Shown: piece after piece, positions 5,345 to 5,962 of the stretch
Numbering within the stretch: position 1 is the first letter of the stretch
Layout: the number at the start of each line of letters is the position of its first letter
Assembly: GCA_900314165.1 (NCBI GenBank)
Contig: OMUE01000248.1
Location: forward strand, 1 to 5,962
Reading direction: 5' to 3'
DNA length: 5,962 nt
Source: an uncultured Acidaminococcus sp.
Lineage (GTDB): Bacteria; Bacillota_C; Negativicutes; Acidaminococcales; Acidaminococcaceae
Program-made: the position numbers and the translations under genes
Notes under the pieces: model-generated
The model's input: only the letters and a program-made list of their open reading frames with translations
Databases searched by the model: none
Told to the model about the DNA's origin: nothing

Positions 5345-5962
5345 TCTCTTTTCCTCCTTCATTTTCAAAATCTTCGGCTGCCGTATGCAGGGCCGGCCGT
5401 TTGTCCGTTTCCGGCACCAGCACTGGCTTGCCCTGGGGCTTTTCGATCAGGTCCGTCAGCAGTTCATCGAACCGGCGTTTCCCCAGCAGCTTGGTCAGGG
5501 CCGTGATCCCCATGAGCTTCTTCTCATAGGGGGAATACCCGGCCTCTTCCACTTTGGCTGCCACCGCTTCGTCGCTGACATACCGGCGGTTGGACCGACC
5601 TTCCACCAGTTTCCACCCTGCCCATTTCTTGCCGGCAAGGGCCTGCTGCAGGGCATAGTCCTTCAGGTCCCCCACCCAGCTCACCAGTTCATCGGCTTTG
5701 GCCAGGACAGCTTCCACTTCCCGTTCTTCCAGGGTGGAAGGCATGGCAAAGTCATATTTGACCAGTTCCAGGTTGTATTCCGCCCGTTTCCGGCAGGTGG
5801 CCCTAATCTTGCAGAACCGGCAGTGGTCCCCGGCCTTGTACTCCCCTTTTCCCTGGGCCGCCAGTTCCGCCCTAGGCTTCAGCACCGTATCCGCCCAGTG
5901 GAGCAGCTCCTCCTTGGTCAGGGTGCAGGTACTCACGTTCTCCCGCCTGGGCTGGAAGATGG
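5337..5962 (-). CDS. DUF2800 family, Cas4-like PD-(D/E)XK nuclease, C-terminal part, cut by right window edge
   Basis: The last 207 residues of a DUF2800 protein, a phage family related to Cas4/RecB-type nucleases, thought to process DNA ends in replication or recombination. The fragment opens FQPRRENVSTC, a conserved strand segment, then shows ELLHWADTVLKP and the cysteine cluster CRFCKIRATC (C-x2-C-x5-C, about 5793-5822), which in Cas4-like enzymes holds an iron-sulfur cluster with a fourth cysteine nearer the N-terminus. The KKWAGWKLVEGRSNRRY segment follows, then a variable tail with a lysine-rich end. The PD-(D/E)XK catalytic residues would lie upstream, outside the window, so activity cannot be judged. 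Its stop overlaps the DUF2815 start by 8 bases; this gene pair is a recurrent block in Bacillota prophages. Confidence 0.88.
   Translation of the reverse strand, partial: IFQPRRENVSTCTLTKEELLHWADTVLKPRAELAAQGKGEYKAGDHCRFCKIRATCRKRAEYNLELVKYDFAMPSTLEEREVEAVLAKADELVSWVGDLKDYALQQALAGKKWAGWKLVEGRSNRRYVSDEAVAAKVEEAGYSPYEKKLMGITALTKLLGKRRFDELLTDLIEKPQGKPVLVPETDKRPALHTAAEDFENEGGKENV

Noticed and set aside
4715..5506. Plus-strand open frame of 263 codons opposite DUF2815 and the end of DUF2800
   Set aside because: Antisense shadow of two recognised genes; no family resemblance and no good ribosome site seen. The same holds for plus-strand frames at 554-1009, 2335-2976 and 4081-4551.
1..5962. CRISPR array, tRNA, rRNA, insertion sequence, att site or replication origin
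   Set aside because: No regularly spaced repeats, no tRNA-like cloverleaf with CCA context, no transposase or terminal repeats, and no iteron cluster were seen on either strand by eye.

Overview
This window looks like a replication module from a tailed phage or prophage of a moderately GC-rich member of the Bacillota, possibly a gut Clostridia or Negativicutes host. The evidence is the gene set (Cas4-like DUF2800, DUF2815 ssDNA-binding protein, stand-alone family-A DNA polymerase, Rha regulator, prim-pol primase), strong GGAGG-type ribosome sites, GTG and TTG starts, and very tight or overlapping gene junctions. The host assignment is an inference. No structural, integration or lysis gene is in view.

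Every convincing gene is on the minus strand, so transcription runs from high to low coordinates. In that order: the C-terminal part of a DUF2800 Cas4-like nuclease (5337-5962, cut by the right edge); a DUF2815/Enc34-like ssDNA-binding protein (4778-5344); a hairpin with a U-tract shaped like an intrinsic terminator (4740-4772); a family-A DNA polymerase (2371-4725); a non-coding control region (2157-2370); a Rha-family regulator (1494-2156); a small zinc-ribbon protein (1266-1490); a DUF4406-like nucleoside deoxyribosyltransferase homologue (890-1288); and the N-terminal part of a primase (1-889, cut by the left edge).

The standout is inside the polymerase. A 122-residue in-frame mini-intein (2965-3330) interrupts the O-helix (motif B), between the catalytic lysine and the conserved tyrosine. 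Cys1, the TxxH motif, the block F His, the terminal His-Asn and Cys+1 are all present, and there is no room for a homing endonuclease. The polymerase should therefore be inactive until spliced.

The second notable area is the 214-base gap between the polymerase and rha. It holds a good promoter facing the opposite way to every gene (TTGCCA, 17-base spacer, TATGAT at 2273-2301). About 30 bases downstream is a perfect 14-bp hairpin with a T-run on the same strand. Together they predict a plus-strand RNA of about 64 nt, antisense to the polymerase-rha junction. Repeats shared by this area look like operator sites.

Together the genes make a phage DNA-synthesis cassette: primase, polymerase, ssDNA-binding protein and nuclease, plus a regulator and small accessory proteins. 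There are two apparent control points, the terminator just before the polymerase and the antiparallel promoter region after it.
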